From: Favolaschia claudopus
Lineage: Eukaryota > Basidiomycota > Agaricomycetes > Agaricales > Mycenaceae
Assembly: GCA_037176885.1 (NCBI GenBank)
Contig: JAWWNJ010000097.1
Location: forward strand, 310,001 to 374,000
Direction of reading: 5' to 3'
DNA: 64,000 nt
Below the pieces are notes generated by a model. That model had not been told where the DNA came from and did no database searches. It worked only from the letters and a program-made list of their open reading frames with translations. The position numbers and the translations under genes were made by a program. Below, piece by piece: positions 61,629 to 64,000 of the stretch. Each line of letters begins with the position of its first letter. Position 1 is the first letter of the stretch.

Positions 61629-62729
61629 CGCTTGAAGCAAGGATTGAAGTCTACCCACCGTCTGCAATTGAGCTGGTATCCGACGAGCATCCGTCCTCGT
61701 CCTTGTCTACACTGCGGCTCAAGACGTGAATCAAACGGATCTTTGAGCGACATTTGCAATGGCTAGTCGCGGCACAATCGTTGCGACACTGAACAAACTG
61801 TGCATCTTTCCCAAGAAGAAAGTCCCACTTTGGTATGTCTCCATAGCTGCCCTGAATATTCATCCTTATACTAAGGTCTCAAGGACGTCTTCGATCATTC
61901 AATGCTCGGACTGCGACGCTCTCGTTCCGCGTTTTCAAGATGACGGGATCGTGGTGCGCCTCCTCTCATCCCTGGCTGGCTCGTTCTCTAACTATCTATT
62001 TCTTTGAAAGTCGTATGAATGTCGTCGTCAGGAGGATATCTCGAAGACTAGGCATGCGCATGCAGGTGCGTATCCATTTTGACTTTCTAATCTTGTCTTA
62101 CCCTCGTCTGCTATGTTTGCAGTCCCTTGGACGGCGACGACGCATGCAGTGCGGCGATTTTTTCGCATGCTTTTATGCTTCTTCACAAATGGGAATCTCT
62201 CGAAGCCGCTGCAGACCGTACACGTACTCCCGTGGCAAACAATGCCCGTCGTATCACTAGAATTGGCACCGCACCAACCAACCAATCCCTTCCACACTCG
62301 CGTCCCGTCCCTTGTCGAGGATCCTCACGGATGTGGACGCAGCGGAATATCTCGGTCATCCCTGACATCCTCATTCCAATTTCGACTTTTTTTTTTCTTC
62401 GTATCCGCCCCTCACGGTAACAAAGACGCCGCTATTCGATGAGCAAGAGCCTTTCCTCGTGTGCAAAAGGTGCTCGCTTGTTGTGCAGTCATCTCCGCGC
62501 ATCGCCTGCGTGCGACACGCTGCCAAGGCACGAAACACCGACATTCGTACCGATGTCGTCGACGCGAGCTAAGGGAACGGAGCCGGTGCTCTAACGTCGG
62601 TCGACTGGGGTGCGCGGTCGTCTATCAAGAAATTCCTACCCCGTCATGCGCCTCTCGTTACTGGCTGTAGAGTCTGCGTTTCTGGTGTACGTTTGAGGCG
62701 TCAGCTTGGTGGTAGCCTGTCCTAGCACA
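61629..62729. other. Intergenic, no gene supported
   Basis: Several frames of 60-110 codons overlap on both strands without recognisable domains. A poly-T run occurs at 62390-62398. Confidence 0.35.
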
Positions 62730-63269
62730 AGTCAGGGCAAGGGTGTGCGGAAACCAAAAAAAAATACCTATGGCTGTTTTTTTTCAAACCGACCTTTTGG
62801 CTGAACCACCCTACCACGTAAGCATTACGTACTGTCCAAATCGAGTAATTATCCACGTGATATCACCCTGCCGAAGTGTTCCACCAAAACTTGACTGAAA
62901 ATATGAACCCAAAACAGCTGTTACAGGTGGTATAGGATGAATTAAGCACCAATAATCTATTACAATCCAGCAAAGAGGTACATGCACCGTGTCCTCCTTT
63001 GCCTCTGATATCAAATACAACCAAAGCTGATCGTCCCAAATAGGATGGACTGCCGGTGAAACCCGGAAAGAGCGATGTGAACCTTGTTGAACGGAATATT
63101 TTGAGTCGAAACAACGGTAACAGTGACTCCGGGGTGTATTTGACCTCCCAGAACCATATTCCACCCCCAAAAAAATAATCAATTATTTTTTTTTCTGACC
63201 CTTCCGGGTCGAACCACCCTCCCTGCCCTTGGTCTCGGCTTGACGGGCCGGCACACCCTTGAGTCAGGG
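62730..63269. mobile_element. hAT-type non-autonomous element with 8-bp target duplication
   Basis: The element spans 62738-63261 (524 bp). Terminal inverted repeats are CAAGGGTGTGCGG at the left and the reverse complement of CAAGGGTGTGCCGG at the right. Both ends are directly flanked by AGTCAGGG (62730-62737 and 63262-63269), a perfect 8-bp target-site duplication. The 8-bp duplication and an end of the CARNG type are the hallmarks of hAT transposons. Poly-A and poly-T runs and a pair of GAACCACCCT boxes (62809 and 63214) lie inside. No transposase frame, so it moves only with outside help. Confidence 0.88.
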
Positions 63270-63720
63270 ACTGGAGTCCGACGATGTCCGTCTATTCACC
63301 CCTGCCCCTCAAACTCAACCTCTCTCCTCGTCGACACAACTTCTCTTCTCAATACAAGTACTTATAGGAAGCCGCAGGCGAATCCACTCTTCCTTCATCG
63401 CAGTGGCTGTGCCCTTCCACCTCGACACACTTTCCCTTACCCTTCCCTCAGCAACGCTTTCGCCACCGGATCCCCCGGGATACGATTCTAGGTGTATACT
63501 CCTGCTTCTCCTGCCATCGATCTCCCTTTCTTCTGCGCTGTGGTCTTGGGAGCTGCGGGCCGGTTGGGGTGGATCAGCATGGACGTGAATCACCCCCGAA
63601 GTTCGGTAGATGAGCGCCAGTGGCTTAGCGGATGGAGCGGCGTGCATTCATGCGTGTGTCATCCATCCACACTGATGTTCGGTCTACGCGCTGGGGCGCG
63701 TGGGTTTGCTCCCTAGCTGC
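63270..63720 (+). pseudogene. M-family remnant (M5)
   Basis: Plus-strand block with CAGTGGCTGTGCCCTTCCAC, then a CCGGGATACGATTCTAGG segment, TATACTCCTGCTTCTCCTGC and TGTGGTCTTGGGAGCTGCGG, all present in M3b on the minus strand at 47.6-47.8 kb. One frame gives VAVPFHLDTLSLTLPSATLS and then LWSWELRAG, as in M3b. It is interrupted shortly after. A GT-AG intron before the ASPA segment is possible. Confidence 0.5.
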
Positions 63721-64000
63721 ATAGGGGGGGACAGCCTCTTGAGGGGCAGCAGACGGTAAAGCTCGACTCGACGGCTTTTCCTTCTTAATAACGAGTCCAC
63801 TGGCACACTGACTACTTGTGCTACATACATACGCACGTACGTACATCTCGCGAAGCAAAACAAATTTGAATTCTGAAATTCATTCTTGCGCGATTCAGTC
63901 TCTTCCATTTTCGAGTCGGAGCAGTCGAGATAAGGGCTTCTGTCCAATTTCACCCTCCATTGCAAAACCCAGACCACATAACATCTGCACTACAATAGAC

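Overview
The window reads as nuclear DNA of a filamentous basidiomycete, most likely an agaricomycete mushroom-type fungus. Genes are cut by many short GT-AG introns (about 45-90 nt). The recognisable families are typical of Agaricomycetes: secreted fungal heme peroxidase, F-box/LRR-like proteins, DUF6535 and DUF6534 membrane proteins, a SET-domain protein, and a kinase with a helical N-terminus and TPRs. All gene models were spliced by hand from donors, acceptors and reading-frame phase. No rRNA, CRISPR or bacterial-type operon was seen. Spliced lengths are given where every exon phase closes.

Layout. 0.7-3.5 kb: a 919-aa transposase-like protein, followed by a region with nested inverted repeats. 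4.5-8.4 kb: gene-poor, low complexity. 8.5-13 kb: a ten-exon secreted peroxidase, tail to tail with an F-box-like gene, then a small secreted eight-cysteine protein. 13.2-13.8 kb: an inverted-repeat element holding a tRNA-like Pol III unit. 14.6-17.3 and 21.2-24.0 kb: two diverged direct copies of one segment, on either side of a 929-aa DUF6535 gene. 24.9-27.9 kb: an 11-exon gene joining an MLKL/HeLo-like helical region, an apparently active protein kinase and kinesin-light-chain-type TPRs. 28.4-29.8 kb: two non-autonomous inverted-repeat elements. 29.9-31.7 kb: a 15-exon DUF6534-type membrane protein.

33-61 kb is dominated by an unnamed paralogous family, here called the 'WLSQANHIF family' after its most constant motif. 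Copies: A 33.3-35.3(+), B 39.0-41.5(+), C 43.9-46.6(+), a C-terminal remnant at 46.6-47.2(+), D 53.9-51.4(-), E 60.7-59.3(-), plus gene F 59.2-58.7(-), which shares only the Gly-rich N-terminus. The middle of these proteins resembles a degenerate kinase N-lobe, and two copies end in a membrane anchor. Between them lie decayed copies of a second family ('M family'), usually tail to tail with a WLSQANHIF gene; this looks like repeated duplication of a two-gene module. The same part of the window holds a SET-domain gene (50-51 kb) and an F-box gene whose first exon has been inverted away from the rest (54.8-55.7 kb).

The last 8 kb has little beyond M-family remnants and a clean hAT-type element with an 8-bp target duplication. 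Apart from the module pattern, the genes do not form an obvious pathway. The kinase/TPR gene and the pseudokinase-like family would fit a self/non-self or stress-signalling repertoire, but that is inference.
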